Source of the DNA: CAMLQK01 sp035478775
GTDB lineage: Bacteria; Patescibacteriota; Saccharimonadia; Saccharimonadales; UBA4665
Length of the DNA: 64,000 nt
Direction: 5' to 3'
Assembly (NCBI GenBank): GCA_035478775.1
Contig: DATIJG010000002.1
Span: 122,332-186,331 of the forward strand
The first letter of the stretch is position 1. Every line of letters begins with the position of its first letter. The translations under genes were made by a program, and so were the position numbers. Of this stretch, positions 48,307-57,637 are shown in pieces. Below the pieces are notes generated by a model, which ran no database searches, was not told where the DNA came from, and saw only the letters and a list, made by a program, of their open reading frames with translations.

Positions 48307-50298
48307 ATGAACCAAAACGATAAACCACATCAGGCCACTGGCCACAAGTTAATGTCGCCCACGATTTCGCCAAAAACGCGAGGCGCTGCCATTCGGGCGC
48401 AACGCCGCAACCAAGATGACGCTAACAAAGTGGTCAATCAGTACGCTGATGCCTCTCAAAAGACCCATAAGCGGGCTAACGTTATTCAAGATGAAGCTAA
48501 GAAACTAAAAGTTACCTTTTTAGGCGGGCTTGAAGACGTAGGCGAGAAAAACATGGCCGTCATTGAATATGGCGACCAAGCTGTAATTTTAGATTGCGGC
48601 AACCACCTGGGCGTTGACTTGCCCGGCGTGAATTACGAAATTAACGACACTGCCTATCTTGAAGTTATTAGGCATAAAATTAAAGCTTATATTATTACGC
48701 ATGGCCACTTAGACCACATGGGCGGGCTCAAGCATATTGCGCCAAAATTCCCTGCGCCTATATATGGCTCCCGCTACACCATTGGTGTGGTTGAAAAGTC
48801 GTTTGCAGACGATGAGCTAAAAGATAGCGCAGATTTCAAGCCGGAGTTCGTCATTGCGAGCCTTGAAAGCCACGAACAATTTAAAATAGGTTTGTTCAAA
48901 GTGGAATTTATGCGTATCACCCACTCTATACCCGACGCAGCGGCCATTTGCATAACCACGCCGGTCGGTAGGGTTATCGCCACGGGCGACTTCCGCTTAG
49001 ACCCTGAACCGCTTGACCATATGCCGAGCGACATAAAACGTTTGAAAGAATTAGGGGACGCGGGCGTGCTGTTGCTTTTGAGCGAAAGCAGCTACGTTGA
49101 CGTCGAAGGCCGCGTGCCGACTGAAAGCACCTTGCAGCAAAGTTTTTACGACATTATTAACCAGGCCGAAGGACGCATTTTTGTAGCGGCTTTCTCTAGC
49201 AATATGAACCGGGCGCAGATGATAATCAACGCTGCAGTCGCTGCTGGGCGCAAAGTTGCGCTGGATGGCAGAGGCATGCTGGGCTACGCCGAAATCGCGG
49301 TACGCCAAGGAATTTTAAAAGTCCCAAAGGGTACGATTGTGCCGATTGCCCAAAGCTCGGCTATCGCTGATGACAAATTGCTGGTTATGTGTACTGGCGG
49401 CCAAGGCGAGCCAAACGCCGCTTTGCAACGTATGGGTGACGGCGAACACAAAAGCATTAAGCTGCACGCCGGTGATTCGGTGGTTGTCAGCTCTTCACCA
49501 ATTCCAGGCAACGAAATACGCTACGACTTGCTCGGTAACAAGCTTAGCAAACTCGGTGTCCATTTATTCCGCCATCCTACCCACGAGCTAGACGGCTGCG
49601 GGCCGCTGCACGTTTCAGGGCATGCACGGCGCGATGAACTCCGCGAGATGATTCAACTAACACGCCCCCAATTCTTTATCCCGGTACATGGTGGTGCATT
49701 GCGCCGCAGATACCATGCAGAATTGGGCGTACAGCAAAATCTGCCGCGCAAAAACGTACTGCTGCCCGATAACGGCGATAGTTTGTATTTCACCAGTGAA
49801 ACCGTTGAGCAAGGCGGCCAAGTGCCGCATGGCAGCTTGCTCGTAGACCAAACCGGCAGTATTGTGAGCGGCTTAGTCGTGAAAGACCGGCTCATGCTGA
49901 GCGAAGAAGGTATCGTAACAGCGATACTAACTGTTGATAAAAAATCGGGCCAGCTGCTGACCAGCCCCGATATTATTAGCCGAGGTTTTATTGCCATGCG
50001 TAATTCCGAAGAGCTGATGAGCCTGTTCAGAGCCGAACTACGCCGCGCGGTGCAGCAACGTTTCAAGCGCGTTGACCTTGAGCGGTTCAAGCAAGAAATG
50101 CGAGATTTCATTACTCACTTTTTATTTGACCAGACTGGTCGCAGCCCGATCGTAATCCCGGTGGTCAATATTATTAGCGGCAAAAGCGAAGCTAAAACGG
50201 CTCGCATCAACAAGCAGCCAACTGCGCAGGCTAAAGCAATCTCAGACCAAAAACGTTTTCAGGAAATGCGGTCCAGACTGCTGGTAAAAGCTGGCTAG
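48307..50298 (+). CDS. rnj: Ribonuclease J
   Basis: A 663-residue metallo-beta-lactamase/beta-CASP nuclease. VTFLGGLEDVGEKNMAVIEY opens the catalytic domain, and THGHLDHMGG (HxHxDH zinc motif), THSIPDAAAI, TGDFRLDPEP, GRGMLGYAEIA and CTGGQGEPNAALQRM and HVSGHA follow. The C-terminal beta-CASP and dimerisation regions are complete. The N-terminus has about 55 extra polar residues (SPKTRGAAIRAQRRNQDDAN). It degrades and matures mRNA and rRNA, with 5'-exo and endo activity. ATG 48307 has AAGGAAA upstream. Confidence 0.95.
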   Translation: MNQNDKPHQATGHKLMSPTISPKTRGAAIRAQRRNQDDANKVVNQYADASQKTHKRANVIQDEAKKLKVTFLGGLEDVGEKNMAVIEYGDQAVILDCGNHLGVDLPGVNYEINDTAYLEVIRHKIKAYIITHGHLDHMGGLKHIAPKFPAPIYGSRYTIGVVEKSFADDELKDSADFKPEFVIASLESHEQFKIGLFKVEFMRITHSIPDAAAICITTPVGRVIATGDFRLDPEPLDHMPSDIKRLKELGDAGVLLLLSESSYVDVEGRVPTESTLQQSFYDIINQAEGRIFVAAFSSNMNRAQMIINAAVAAGRKVALDGRGMLGYAEIAVRQGILKVPKGTIVPIAQSSAIADDKLLVMCTGGQGEPNAALQRMGDGEHKSIKLHAGDSVVVSSSPIPGNEIRYDLLGNKLSKLGVHLFRHPTHELDGCGPLHVSGHARRDELREMIQLTRPQFFIPVHGGALRRRYHAELGVQQNLPRKNVLLPDNGDSLYFTSETVEQGGQVPHGSLLVDQTGSIVSGLVVKDRLMLSEEGIVTAILTVDKKSGQLLTSPDIISRGFIAMRNSEELMSLFRAELRRAVQQRFKRVDLERFKQEMRDFITHFLFDQTGRSPIVIPVVNIISGKSEAKTARINKQPTAQAKAISDQKRFQEMRSRLLVKAG

Positions 50299-50354
50299 GG
50301 CTTTTTAATTTGTTTAGGTTTCTTAACGGCCTTGCGGCCTTTGTCCTTTGACAT
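50295..50354 (-). CDS. 19-residue basic micro-ORF
   Basis: ATG at 50354 overlaps the stop of the preceding micro-ORF as TAATG. The product MSKDKGRKAVKKPKQIKKP is extremely Lys-rich, resembling short K-rich peptides annotated in other bacteria. Its stop overlaps the last four bases of the RNase J gene on the opposite strand. Evidence is coupling and composition only. Confidence 0.35.
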   Translation of the reverse strand: MSKDKGRKAVKKPKQIKKP

Positions 50355-50434
50355 TATTTACAATCCGTTATGATGTATTGCGAGTAATGAACTTTAGATG
50401 GGCGCTTTGATTTTTTAGTAGTGAATAGAGACAT
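50354..50434 (-). CDS. 26-residue basic micro-ORF
   Basis: ATG at 50434 preceded by GAAAGGA, eight bases upstream. The product (MSLFTTKKSKRPSKVHYSQ, then YIITDCK) is basic. It is coupled to the next micro-ORF by TAATG. The remainder of 50299-50659 shows no other gene. Confidence 0.35.
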   Translation of the reverse strand: MSLFTTKKSKRPSKVHYSQYIITDCK

Positions 50435-50659
50435 GATGCAGTCCTTTCAGGAACTTGATATATGTACTGACCAACATCAATCTTTTCGCTTGCTCCTGGC
50501 AGGAAATTTAGTGTTAAAGTGATCTTATGTTTAGTATGCACGTATTTGCTGTAATTGCCAAATACGGATGGGCGTTATTTATTTTTACGCTTATGCTATT
50601 GACCTCTCAGACTTTTCCAATAATAATAAGGTCAGAACGTAAAAATAAAAGAGAAAAAT

Positions 50660-51832
50660 ATGAAAAAGCTGTTTTCAGCACTTTCGTCACTATTGTTAAG
50701 TGTCGTATCGTTGGCCGTATTCGCACCTGGGGTTGTACACGCTATAGCACCATACACGTGTACCTGGACGGGTGCAACTAATAACAACTTTAATACTGCT
50801 GGCAACTGGACGGGCTGCAACAGTGCGGCACCGCAGCCCGGCGACGGTGATAGTCTGGTCTTTAACCAGCCCAGCTCGGCTACGACTTTAACTAATGACA
50901 TTACCGGCTTGACGCTTAATTCAATTACTTTTCAAGGCAGCAACAGCGGTAACTTTACTATTGCAGGCAACGGTATTAGTTTGGCTGGCGGTATATCTGT
51001 GACATCTCATACTGGCAACAGTCTGCAGTTGCCGTTAACTTTAACTGCGCCCCAAACGTTTGCCGGTCTTGGTATAGATTCTACAAGTAGCCTTAATGTG
51101 GGATCAAACGCTTTAACGATTAGCAACGGTCCTTTCATATTCGACAGTATTAGTGGGTCTGGCGCTATTACTGTTAACGGGGCGGTGCAGCCCCAAGCGT
51201 TCGTCCCGGGTTTGTATTTAAATGGCTCTAGCCCAAATTATAGTGGAACAATAACAATTGCAAGTGGTCAAAATTTATCGATTACTGCTGATACGGGCAA
51301 CCTGGGAACTGCTTCCATCGTGGTGCAAAATGGCGGCTCACTGACATTGAACGGTGCAGCTGATACGGCTACCTTTAGCAATAATATAAGTGTTGCCGGC
51401 ACGGGCATAAACGGCTATGGGGCCATAATTTCTTGTCTGGATTCTGGTCAAGGTTGTAGTGAAGACGGCCATAATACAACACTTAATTTGACAGGTGCTT
51501 TGACACTCACAGGCGACACCCAAATTGCCAATGGTGCATTTGCGGGTAGTCAGAACCCCGCTCCTGCGAGTTCGGCAACATTTAACCTGACAGGTGCTTT
51601 GACAGCGAATGGTCACACTATAGCCGCTATTCCTAATTCAAATACGATTTTAGCTGGTAACCTGGTTGTTACAGCGAATAAAACAACAACCCCTGCTACC
51701 ACAGCAAAAACCCCCAATACTGGGTTTGGTGCTAGTAAAAACCGGCCTTTTATCGCGCTTGGTGGCGCTGTGCTGGTGAGCGGCGCTTTACTGGTCGCCT
51801 CACGAAGTAAATTGGTCCGGGGCCGCCGATAA
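50660..51832 (+). CDS. Secreted surface protein with sortase signal
   Basis: A 390-residue protein with a Sec signal peptide (MKKLFSALSSLLLSVVSLAV, cleavage near HA-IAP), a Ser/Thr/Asn/Gly-rich mature part with beta-helix or autotransporter-like repeats (LNSITFQGSNSGNFTIAG, LSVTSHTGN-type turns), and a C-terminal sorting signal: TPNTGF, a hydrophobic helix (FIALGGAVLVSGALLVA) and a basic tail (RSKLVRGRR). The sortase gene 17 bp downstream is the likely partner. Repeats TLNLTGALTLTGD and TFNLTGALTANGH occur near 240-310. Probably an adhesin or wall-attached filament protein. Confidence 0.85.
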   Translation: MKKLFSALSSLLLSVVSLAVFAPGVVHAIAPYTCTWTGATNNNFNTAGNWTGCNSAAPQPGDGDSLVFNQPSSATTLTNDITGLTLNSITFQGSNSGNFTIAGNGISLAGGISVTSHTGNSLQLPLTLTAPQTFAGLGIDSTSSLNVGSNALTISNGPFIFDSISGSGAITVNGAVQPQAFVPGLYLNGSSPNYSGTITIASGQNLSITADTGNLGTASIVVQNGGSLTLNGAADTATFSNNISVAGTGINGYGAIISCLDSGQGCSEDGHNTTLNLTGALTLTGDTQIANGAFAGSQNPAPASSATFNLTGALTANGHTIAAIPNSNTILAGNLVVTANKTTTPATTAKTPNTGFGASKNRPFIALGGAVLVSGALLVASRSKLVRGRR

Positions 51833-51849
51833 TCCTTGAAAGGTAAGAA

Positions 51850-52818
51850 ATGATCGGATCTCGTACCACTCCTAATCGATCCGTTTTCTATACTCGACGG
51901 CCGTCTGCTCGCCTGCTGCGCCGGAACTACACCACTGGCAATGACAGCTTACGTGGCGCTCACAGTTCCAGTAAAGTGCGTGCTAACAGTAGCAAAAGCC
52001 AGCCGCTGCCGGCCAAGCCTAAGCGGTCAGTGGTGTCATTGCCAAGTCTCCCTAAACAGAGAAAAAGCCGCACCCTGCCCCGCGATATGGTTCAATATCG
52101 TCGGCCGCGGAGGCACAGACAGCTCCAGACTAAGCGCCTTATAGTGAGCGCAGTATTGATTGCAATCATGGCCGGCGGTGCCCTTGTTAGTTATGAAGGC
52201 TGGCAAGCAAACCGTGCCGTACAAGCACAAGCACTAAAATTAACGCACGATGCGAATGTGGCTGATGCGGCGGCGAATCACAGTGCGGCACCGCAATCGG
52301 CCGGCTCAAACCCCGCCCCGGCAACAAATGCCCCGAGTGCCGACGATCTCGCTGCGTATGTAGTTGCGCCCACAATGCCGCGCTATCTAGTTATTCCCAA
52401 ACTTGGTGTTAAGGCCCGCGTTAAGCAATTAGGTTTGACAACAGATGGGGCAATCGCCACCCCTGCTAATATTTATGATACGGGTTGGTATACTGGCTCA
52501 GCTTTACCCGGCACGTCAGGCGCATCCTTAATTGATGGTCATATTTCTAGTTGGGCAGCAAAAGGTGTGTTCTATGGCTTAAAAAACCTGCAACCTGGGG
52601 ATCAATTGCAGATTGTTCGCGGCAGCGGCCAGGTTATTACCTATAGCGTTGTCAAAAAACAAACATACACCGATACAAATACTGACATGAGCACTGCCCT
52701 CAGCCCAGCTGTGGCTGGCACACCGGGCCTTAACCTTATTTCGTGTTATGGCAAAGTCAAACCTGGTACGAATGAATTCGACCAGCGGATCGTTGTTTTC
52801 ACAAAACAAGTTATGTAG
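51850..52818 (+). CDS. Sortase (second)
   Basis: A 322-residue protein with a long basic cytosolic N-terminus (about 1-95), one membrane helix (IVSAVLIAIMAGGALVSYEG in outline, about 97-115), an Ala/Pro/Asn linker and a sortase domain. Triad: His in LIDGHISSW (about 222), Cys in LISCYGK (about 298), Arg in FDQRIVVF (about 315). It resembles actinobacterial class F-type sortases more than the first sortase at 12795. The surface protein gene just upstream, ending in TPNTGF, is its probable substrate; the genes are co-directional and 17 bp apart. Confidence 0.88.
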   Translation: MIGSRTTPNRSVFYTRRPSARLLRRNYTTGNDSLRGAHSSSKVRANSSKSQPLPAKPKRSVVSLPSLPKQRKSRTLPRDMVQYRRPRRHRQLQTKRLIVSAVLIAIMAGGALVSYEGWQANRAVQAQALKLTHDANVADAAANHSAAPQSAGSNPAPATNAPSADDLAAYVVAPTMPRYLVIPKLGVKARVKQLGLTTDGAIATPANIYDTGWYTGSALPGTSGASLIDGHISSWAAKGVFYGLKNLQPGDQLQIVRGSGQVITYSVVKKQTYTDTNTDMSTALSPAVAGTPGLNLISCYGKVKPGTNEFDQRIVVFTKQVM

Positions 52819-52942
52819 CCATGGGTTAGCGAGCCCGGCAAATCACCTACAAAATGTACCAGCCCAAGAATCCTACACATACTATGTACATAATTGGACA
52901 TTAGTGCTAGTATATGGCGGATAAGATATATATGAGGGCTTT

Positions 52943-53122
52943 GTGGAACGAAACAAGAGCCCTGGTGATGCCATGGCCGAGGCATTAGAAATCCTGCGGC
53001 AAGCAAATATGAACGCAATCTATGAACTCATTGACCAGACTCTCGATTATGATGAACGCACGGCATCTGCATTAGAAGGAAAACAAGCAGCAGTTGAAAA
53101 AGCCCGTAAACTTATTCAATAA
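52943..53122 (+). CDS. Small helical protein (59 residues)
   Basis: GTG at 52943 with GAGG five bases upstream opens 59 codons (MERNKSPGDAMAEALEILRQ ... KQAAVEKARKLIQ). The product is almost entirely helical and amphipathic, with heptad-like Leu/Ala spacing, suggesting a small coiled-coil or dimerising protein. No family recognised. It is too short for an easy search. Flanking stretches 52819-52942 and 53123-53258 show nothing else. Confidence 0.55.
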   Translation: MERNKSPGDAMAEALEILRQANMNAIYELIDQTLDYDERTASALEGKQAAVEKARKLIQ

Positions 53123-53258
53123 GATCCGCGACCCTAACCCATATAATTTTTCTGATAATGTAGTGCCAAGAAGGTTTTTTAGTCTGCCGAGTGAAGTGTT
53201 GCTGCCCCCCGGTCCATATTTGTAATAGGTCCATCTAGATGGTATAGTATCGATTACT

Positions 53259-55454
53259 ATGCATGAGCAGCACCCATCTAGTGACCCGGCAGATGTCAAC
53301 GCTTTTTTAGCCTCGGTCAATAGCGGAGAAATAGAATATAGCTTCAGCTATATTTTCGCCCTTCAGGATAAGTTGAAGGAGCCCACCCAACCGCATTTAC
53401 CAAATCTTTTAGCTGACCTCATTTTAGAAGCACCGCTAGACAATTCAACTTGGGAGGCCACATATCAGTTCAAGGTCGGAAGCGGCCAGCAGATATATAC
53501 AGACATAGCTCTAATCGCTTTTTCGCGAGCAGTACTTAATACTGAGGTTGCCTACCATGTGGCTGATAGACTTGTCGCTGCAGATCCAGCTGATACCCTC
53601 CCACGATTGGACAAGGTCAGCCAAAGTGTTTTCGCCCGCGTACTCAACACCACAGGTAGTTCCATCGAAGCTTGCGCTAGAGTATGGGCAAGCGTACTAG
53701 CTGTGCTATCTCAGGCAGAAACACCACTGCAAATACCGAGTAACGGTTTGCATGCACTCCAACAGCGGACGGCTGAGGAGCTCGTAACTTTTCAGGCTAT
53801 TTTATATGAGCAAGGCTATCCTCAGGTTAGTCAAGCGTTAGAGGAAATGCGCCTAGCTAAGGAGCAGCATGCAGCTGCTGAAGCTGCGGCCGAGGCAGAA
53901 CGCCAACGCCAAGCCGATCTCGCTACTGAGCAAAATCGTCGACGAGAAGCCCGTGTTGTTAGAATTTCAGAAGAACCTTTTACGGCCTTTGATGAATTCA
54001 GTAGAGAAATAGGATTAACTCAGTCGAGCGATTTCGCAGCTCTTAGCCCCGTGCAATTGGGCGACCTTGCCTTAGCCGCCCATAAAGTACTCGAATCCAG
54101 AATTGGCATAGATGACCCAATCAGCAATCGTCAAGATTTGGTTGAATTAGCTTCACAGCTGCTAGATCACTTGGTTAATTTACGACGCGCCGGCCAACCT
54201 TTTGACTATAGGGATCGTTATTACATCGATCACCACGAACAACGGCCAGTTATTCACGCTCAATACGAAGCAGACTTCTGGACAGAACTTGCTAAATATG
54301 CAGAATGGACCCCACATCTTACGCCAACTAACGTAGGAGAGTTGTACGAAACTTGGAAAAATACTTTTATTGAAGAACGGAAATACCAGCAAGCGCTAGC
54401 AGTTATGACCGAATCTGGCCGGACAATTGCCGACTTTATTCCTGAAGGTTGCACTAATATAGAGGTTGCACCATACGGCGGCAGTGTAATCTATAACGAC
54501 ATCGAGCAACTATTATGTGACATGCGCCGATACTACGTGCCACGGTCAGATCATTTTGACAGTTTCGCTGCAGCAGCACGCCAGATCATTACTTCGGCAG
54601 GTGTACAATCTGGTTATACGTCCTACGCGCTAGAGCGCATTCATGAATTGATCGGCATAAGCGATCAAGACACTATGGATCGGATCGAAGCTGAAATACG
54701 CAACTGGCTGACAACAGATATGCAGCAGGAATATCGAGACTCGCGTGACAATCGTGGCGGAGGCGACCCATATAAATACGAGATAACCACCTTTGCTGGC
54801 CAGGGCATTTCAATCCAACACGATAACGGTCAATTTGCTCTGCATATTGTCGGGAGAGGTCACAATAGGAGCCCTCACAACCCAGCCAGATTTATTGAAG
54901 ATTTTGCCTTCGTCGCCGAGCAGGACGTTACTTATGGTAATGGGCTCCAGATAACGTATACCGCCAGCCAACCAGAGACCATCGAAATCCAATCGGAAGT
55001 TGCAGATGATCCAGATAGCCAACGGCTTGTTAAAGTAGAGGTACCATTGGGGAATATCCTGCTAACGCTCGATCGGACCTTGAGCGAAAACGGTGAAACC
55101 GTGATTGATAATATTGATGAAATTGCGCGCTTGGTTACTGACGACAATCGTTACCCTGCACCGACGTTTCAGTTGGGAGCATATACTGCGAGTGTGAAGC
55201 TTGGAGCTTGGGATATGGTTTATAACCCAACCACAAAGAAAGCTGTAGGCTCTGCGCCACTTTTTCATTCACAAGATGATGGATACGCATACCATCTTCC
55301 AGAGACAAAGGCGCAAGTAACCGTGACTGTTGAAATACCGGGTGCATTTCAACGGGTTGCCCTGCGTGTCTTAGCTGCTCGAACCTTGTTGCACAGCCAG
55401 CCGAACCATAATCGCCAGACACGAACCAAAGTATCCGCTGAGTTGCTATCCTAA
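53259..55454 (+). CDS. Large protein of unknown function (731 residues)
   Basis: Not recognised. No signal peptide or membrane helix. An N-terminal helical part (about 1-205) is followed by a coiled coil rich in Glu, Ala and Arg (about 205-235: EEMRLAKEQHAAAEAAAEAE and on), a second helical part, and a C-terminal beta-rich part from about 500 (YEITTFAGQGISIQHDNGQF, VTVTVEIPGAF). It has motifs of neither nuclease nor ATPase. It is preceded by TATAGT ten bases from the ATG. It marks the start of the accessory region at the right end. Confidence 0.62.
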   Translation: MHEQHPSSDPADVNAFLASVNSGEIEYSFSYIFALQDKLKEPTQPHLPNLLADLILEAPLDNSTWEATYQFKVGSGQQIYTDIALIAFSRAVLNTEVAYHVADRLVAADPADTLPRLDKVSQSVFARVLNTTGSSIEACARVWASVLAVLSQAETPLQIPSNGLHALQQRTAEELVTFQAILYEQGYPQVSQALEEMRLAKEQHAAAEAAAEAERQRQADLATEQNRRREARVVRISEEPFTAFDEFSREIGLTQSSDFAALSPVQLGDLALAAHKVLESRIGIDDPISNRQDLVELASQLLDHLVNLRRAGQPFDYRDRYYIDHHEQRPVIHAQYEADFWTELAKYAEWTPHLTPTNVGELYETWKNTFIEERKYQQALAVMTESGRTIADFIPEGCTNIEVAPYGGSVIYNDIEQLLCDMRRYYVPRSDHFDSFAAAARQIITSAGVQSGYTSYALERIHELIGISDQDTMDRIEAEIRNWLTTDMQQEYRDSRDNRGGGDPYKYEITTFAGQGISIQHDNGQFALHIVGRGHNRSPHNPARFIEDFAFVAEQDVTYGNGLQITYTASQPETIEIQSEVADDPDSQRLVKVEVPLGNILLTLDRTLSENGETVIDNIDEIARLVTDDNRYPAPTFQLGAYTASVKLGAWDMVYNPTTKKAVGSAPLFHSQDDGYAYHLPETKAQVTVTVEIPGAFQRVALRVLAARTLLHSQPNHNRQTRTKVSAELLS

Positions 55455-55462
55455 AGACGCCA

Positions 55463-55573
55463 ATAACGGGTTACCAGGATCTCGGTAAGCAGCAGGTACA
55501 GGAAGTTATAGCCACGATCAAGCACGACTATATGCCTGAACTAATCAATGCCAGAATTGACAGATCGAGGTAA
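55463..55573 (+). pseudogene. Possible remnant of a coding sequence
   Basis: After the stop of the 731-residue gene, one frame runs without interruption as ITGYQDLGKQQVQEVIATIK, HDYMPELINARIDRSR, then TAA. The composition is protein-like, but there is no start codon or ribosome site. It may be the tail of a deleted gene; it may also be chance. Confidence 0.2.
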
Positions 55574-55594
55574 AATGTTGGCTCAGACTTCTAT

Positions 55595-56404
55595 TTAGAC
55601 TCTACATACCAACACTGCCGAAGCTGTTTCAGTGTTATTGACTACTACCGTTACACGCTCTCCTGCTCTTAAAGCCATTTTAGTGGCAATACCTGCGGAA
55701 GTTCTTATTACTGTTCGATTGGTTAGCCCAATACCCTGCACACTACCATTGTTGCGCTTCAATTGTATTGCGCTATCATTTACTTGAACGATTTGGCCAG
55801 TTCCTTTCGTATTGCCGCAAGGATTACCACCACTCATGAGGGCCGTTCCCTCCTGGCCGTTGACCATTACAGGGCCCTTAGGGTAGAGTGCATACACTGC
55901 CCCACAGCTAGCAATAATGATAGCGATTATCGCGACGGCTATGTTCTTATACTTTTTCGTACGAATCCAGTTTGCCAACAGTAAAAATGCCCAAAATCCC
56001 ACCATGACTCCAAAGCCATTGAGTATGACGTCATCGACATCAAATATACCAAGTTGCAGTATTGCCTGTAGCGTCTCGATGGTAAGGCCCGTTGCAACCG
56101 AGAGTACTAAAGCCTTGCGCCATGTAACTTTCTTGAAGACAAGTGGGGCAAGTAGCCCGATCGGAACGAGTAAAGCAACATTGCCGAGCAGGTTTACCCC
56201 TGCGATAATCACGCCTTGATTACCAAACAGATACGAGACAATGGTTGTAAAAGGTATGAAGTTAGCGGAGCCGTTATCAGTTCCTCCAAACCTGAGCATT
56301 AGTTGGCCAAACTTGATAGTTGGAAGATCCTTATAAACCATCACCTTAATAAGCAAGGCGCTATACGCAATAAAAATAAAATGTGGAATGAAGTGTTTTT
56401 TCAT
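55595..56404 (-). CDS. VanZ-like membrane protein with C-terminal extracellular domain
   Basis: A 269-residue protein. The N-terminal half is a VanZ-like unit of five membrane helices (NFIPFTTIVSYLFGN, LLGNVALLVPIGLLAPLVF, GLTIETLQAILQLGIFDVDD, VILNGFGVMVGFWAF). A single helix (about 158-178) and an extracellular domain of about 90 residues with Cys, Asn and Val (NPCGNTKGTGQIVQVND, VVVNNTETASAVLVC) follow. VanZ relatives confer low-level glycopeptide tolerance or are of unknown function. ATG 56404 replaces a longer frame that would give a non-membrane N-terminus. Confidence 0.82.
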   Translation of the reverse strand: MKKHFIPHFIFIAYSALLIKVMVYKDLPTIKFGQLMLRFGGTDNGSANFIPFTTIVSYLFGNQGVIIAGVNLLGNVALLVPIGLLAPLVFKKVTWRKALVLSVATGLTIETLQAILQLGIFDVDDVILNGFGVMVGFWAFLLLANWIRTKKYKNIAVAIIAIIIASCGAVYALYPKGPVMVNGQEGTALMSGGNPCGNTKGTGQIVQVNDSAIQLKRNNGSVQGIGLTNRTVIRTSAGIATKMALRAGERVTVVVNNTETASAVLVCRV

Positions 56405-56602
56405 AGTTTTATTGAGACTTTGATCATTATATATCGTCAACCTCAATATAAGCTTAATGGTAAAAGCCTCAACCCTATTTGTAGGTATAACGATATGGCT
56501 TGGCGTTTGGTCCGGAATATAACCTTCACGGAAGATGATGAGTACAATATAAACGATGCGCAAAGCTTTTAAACAGGGAAGATGGCGGTGAGATGACCTC
56601 TC

Positions 56603-56905
56603 TTATAAAGTGGCTTGCGGGGCACATGAGTCAATGCATTTGCCGCCAAGCACTTGTTGGATTGTTTCAGCACGCTGCTGTGCTTCGGCAGTGTGCCTAT
56701 CATATGCCTCTCGCTGCCCTGCGGTCATGGCGTCAAAAGAGAACCCCTCTCCTGCACCCATTGCAAAGGAGTCGCGCGAGACCTCGGCATTAAACCGTAG
56801 AACACCTAGTGCCGTGCAGCGCTCCCCCGTATTAGGGCAAACGCCTTCTAGTAAGCATAAATACTTAGGGTCTAAATGCGGTGGCACGCTAGTTGACTCT
56901 ATCAT
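56603..56905 (-). CDS. Hypothetical 100-residue Cys-rich protein
   Basis: A small soluble protein with five cysteines in two groups (YLCLLEGVCPNTGERCTALG and GKCIDSC), a spacing compatible with a metal site or disulphides. The middle is an amphipathic helix (AGQREAYDRHTAEAQQRAE). ATG 56905 is chosen because promoter-like TTTACA-17-TACCCT lies seven bases before it, with a palindrome between the two boxes. It is not recognised as a family. A similar promoter controls the Nudix gene at 58779. Confidence 0.6.
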   Translation of the reverse strand: MIESTSVPPHLDPKYLCLLEGVCPNTGERCTALGVLRFNAEVSRDSFAMGAGEGFSFDAMTAGQREAYDRHTAEAQQRAETIQQVLGGKCIDSCAPQATL

Positions 56906-56915
56906 AAAAACAAGG

Positions 56916-56934
56916 GTACCATATAAAGTGGTAC
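56916..56934. promoter_or_regulatory. Operator-like palindrome upstream of the Cys-rich gene
   Basis: GTACCA and TGGTAC with a 7-bp spacer, lying between the -35-like TTTACA and the -10-like TACCCT (minus strand). The spacer sequence AGTACCACTTTATATGG matches 13 of 17 positions of the site at 59359, so the same regulator may bind both. Confidence 0.55.
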
Positions 56935-57014
56935 TTGTAAATTTCTGGCTCACGCTAGCAGACGAGCTGCGAACCGCAAGACATTGGGTTGTTGCTGTCA
57001 GTCTAAAGCTGCAC

Positions 57015-57527
57015 TTAAAAGAAGCGGTTGATGATCTGTTCCAAGCCATCGGTTACTTGCTCTGGATGGTCCACGATCAGTTTTTTGACTTTTGCCACAT
57101 CCATCCATTCAGTTGTTTCAACTTCATTCTCAGGAAGTTGAAACAAGGGTAGCGGGTCTTGCAGCACAATCTTATATGAGCGAGTGAATCGCTTCATGCG
57201 CCGCCAATCGTCGGTTACGTCTACATAGTAATCACCAAGTTTTTGTAGCTCGATGTCCTTTAACCCTAGCTCTTCATGTAATTCACGCAAGGCTGCTTGT
57301 TCATAGGTTTCACCCGCGTCAACATGACCTGCTGCCGAATTATCCCACCGTCCTGGAAATAGCCCTTTTTGAAGGCTACGTTTTTGTACTAGGAGACGAC
57401 CTGCCGGGTCTAGAATGCTAATACGCACCACACGATGTATCAGCCCATGTTTCCATGCTTCCTGTTTGGTAGCACTCCCGGTCGGATTATTATTTTCATC
57501 GACAATTTGAATAGGTAAATCAGGCAT
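57015..57527 (-). CDS. Nudix hydrolase (IDI-like)
   Basis: A 170-residue Nudix protein. The box is GHVDAGETYEQAALRELHEELGL (about 67-89), fitting GX5EX7REUXEEXGU. The N-terminus LIHRVVRISILDPAGRLLVQ and KGLFPGRWDNSAAGHVD resemble the isopentenyl-diphosphate isomerase-like subgroup (RSLQKGLFPG, WDNS). Activity on a diphosphate of small molecules is likely; the substrate is not known. No Cys-Trp IDI signature is seen. Confidence 0.86.
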   Translation of the reverse strand: MPDLPIQIVDENNNPTGSATKQEAWKHGLIHRVVRISILDPAGRLLVQKRSLQKGLFPGRWDNSAAGHVDAGETYEQAALRELHEELGLKDIELQKLGDYYVDVTDDWRRMKRFTRSYKIVLQDPLPLFQLPENEVETTEWMDVAKVKKLIVDHPEQVTDGLEQIINRFF

Positions 57528-57542
57528 ACACTAATATTAGCA

Positions 57543-57570
57543 AAATCCTTTCTGTTTATAGAAGGGATTT
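57543..57570 (-). terminator. Rho-independent terminator
   Basis: On the minus strand AAATCCCTTCT pairs with AGAAAGGATTT around a 6-base loop (one G-T pair), ending in a T run. It follows the APH-type kinase gene and precedes the Nudix gene. Confidence 0.5.
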
Positions 57571-57637
57571 AAGTATAAGTGATACGGCTCACCACGATAG
57601 AAGAGGTCATAACCGTAATAAAGCAGGATTCGGCTAC

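Noticed and set aside
51480..51620. Short repeats in the surface protein as a possible CRISPR or tandem DNA repeat
   Set aside because: The similarity (TLNLTGALTLTG / TFNLTGALTANG) is a protein-level repeat of two units within one gene; there are no regular spacers.
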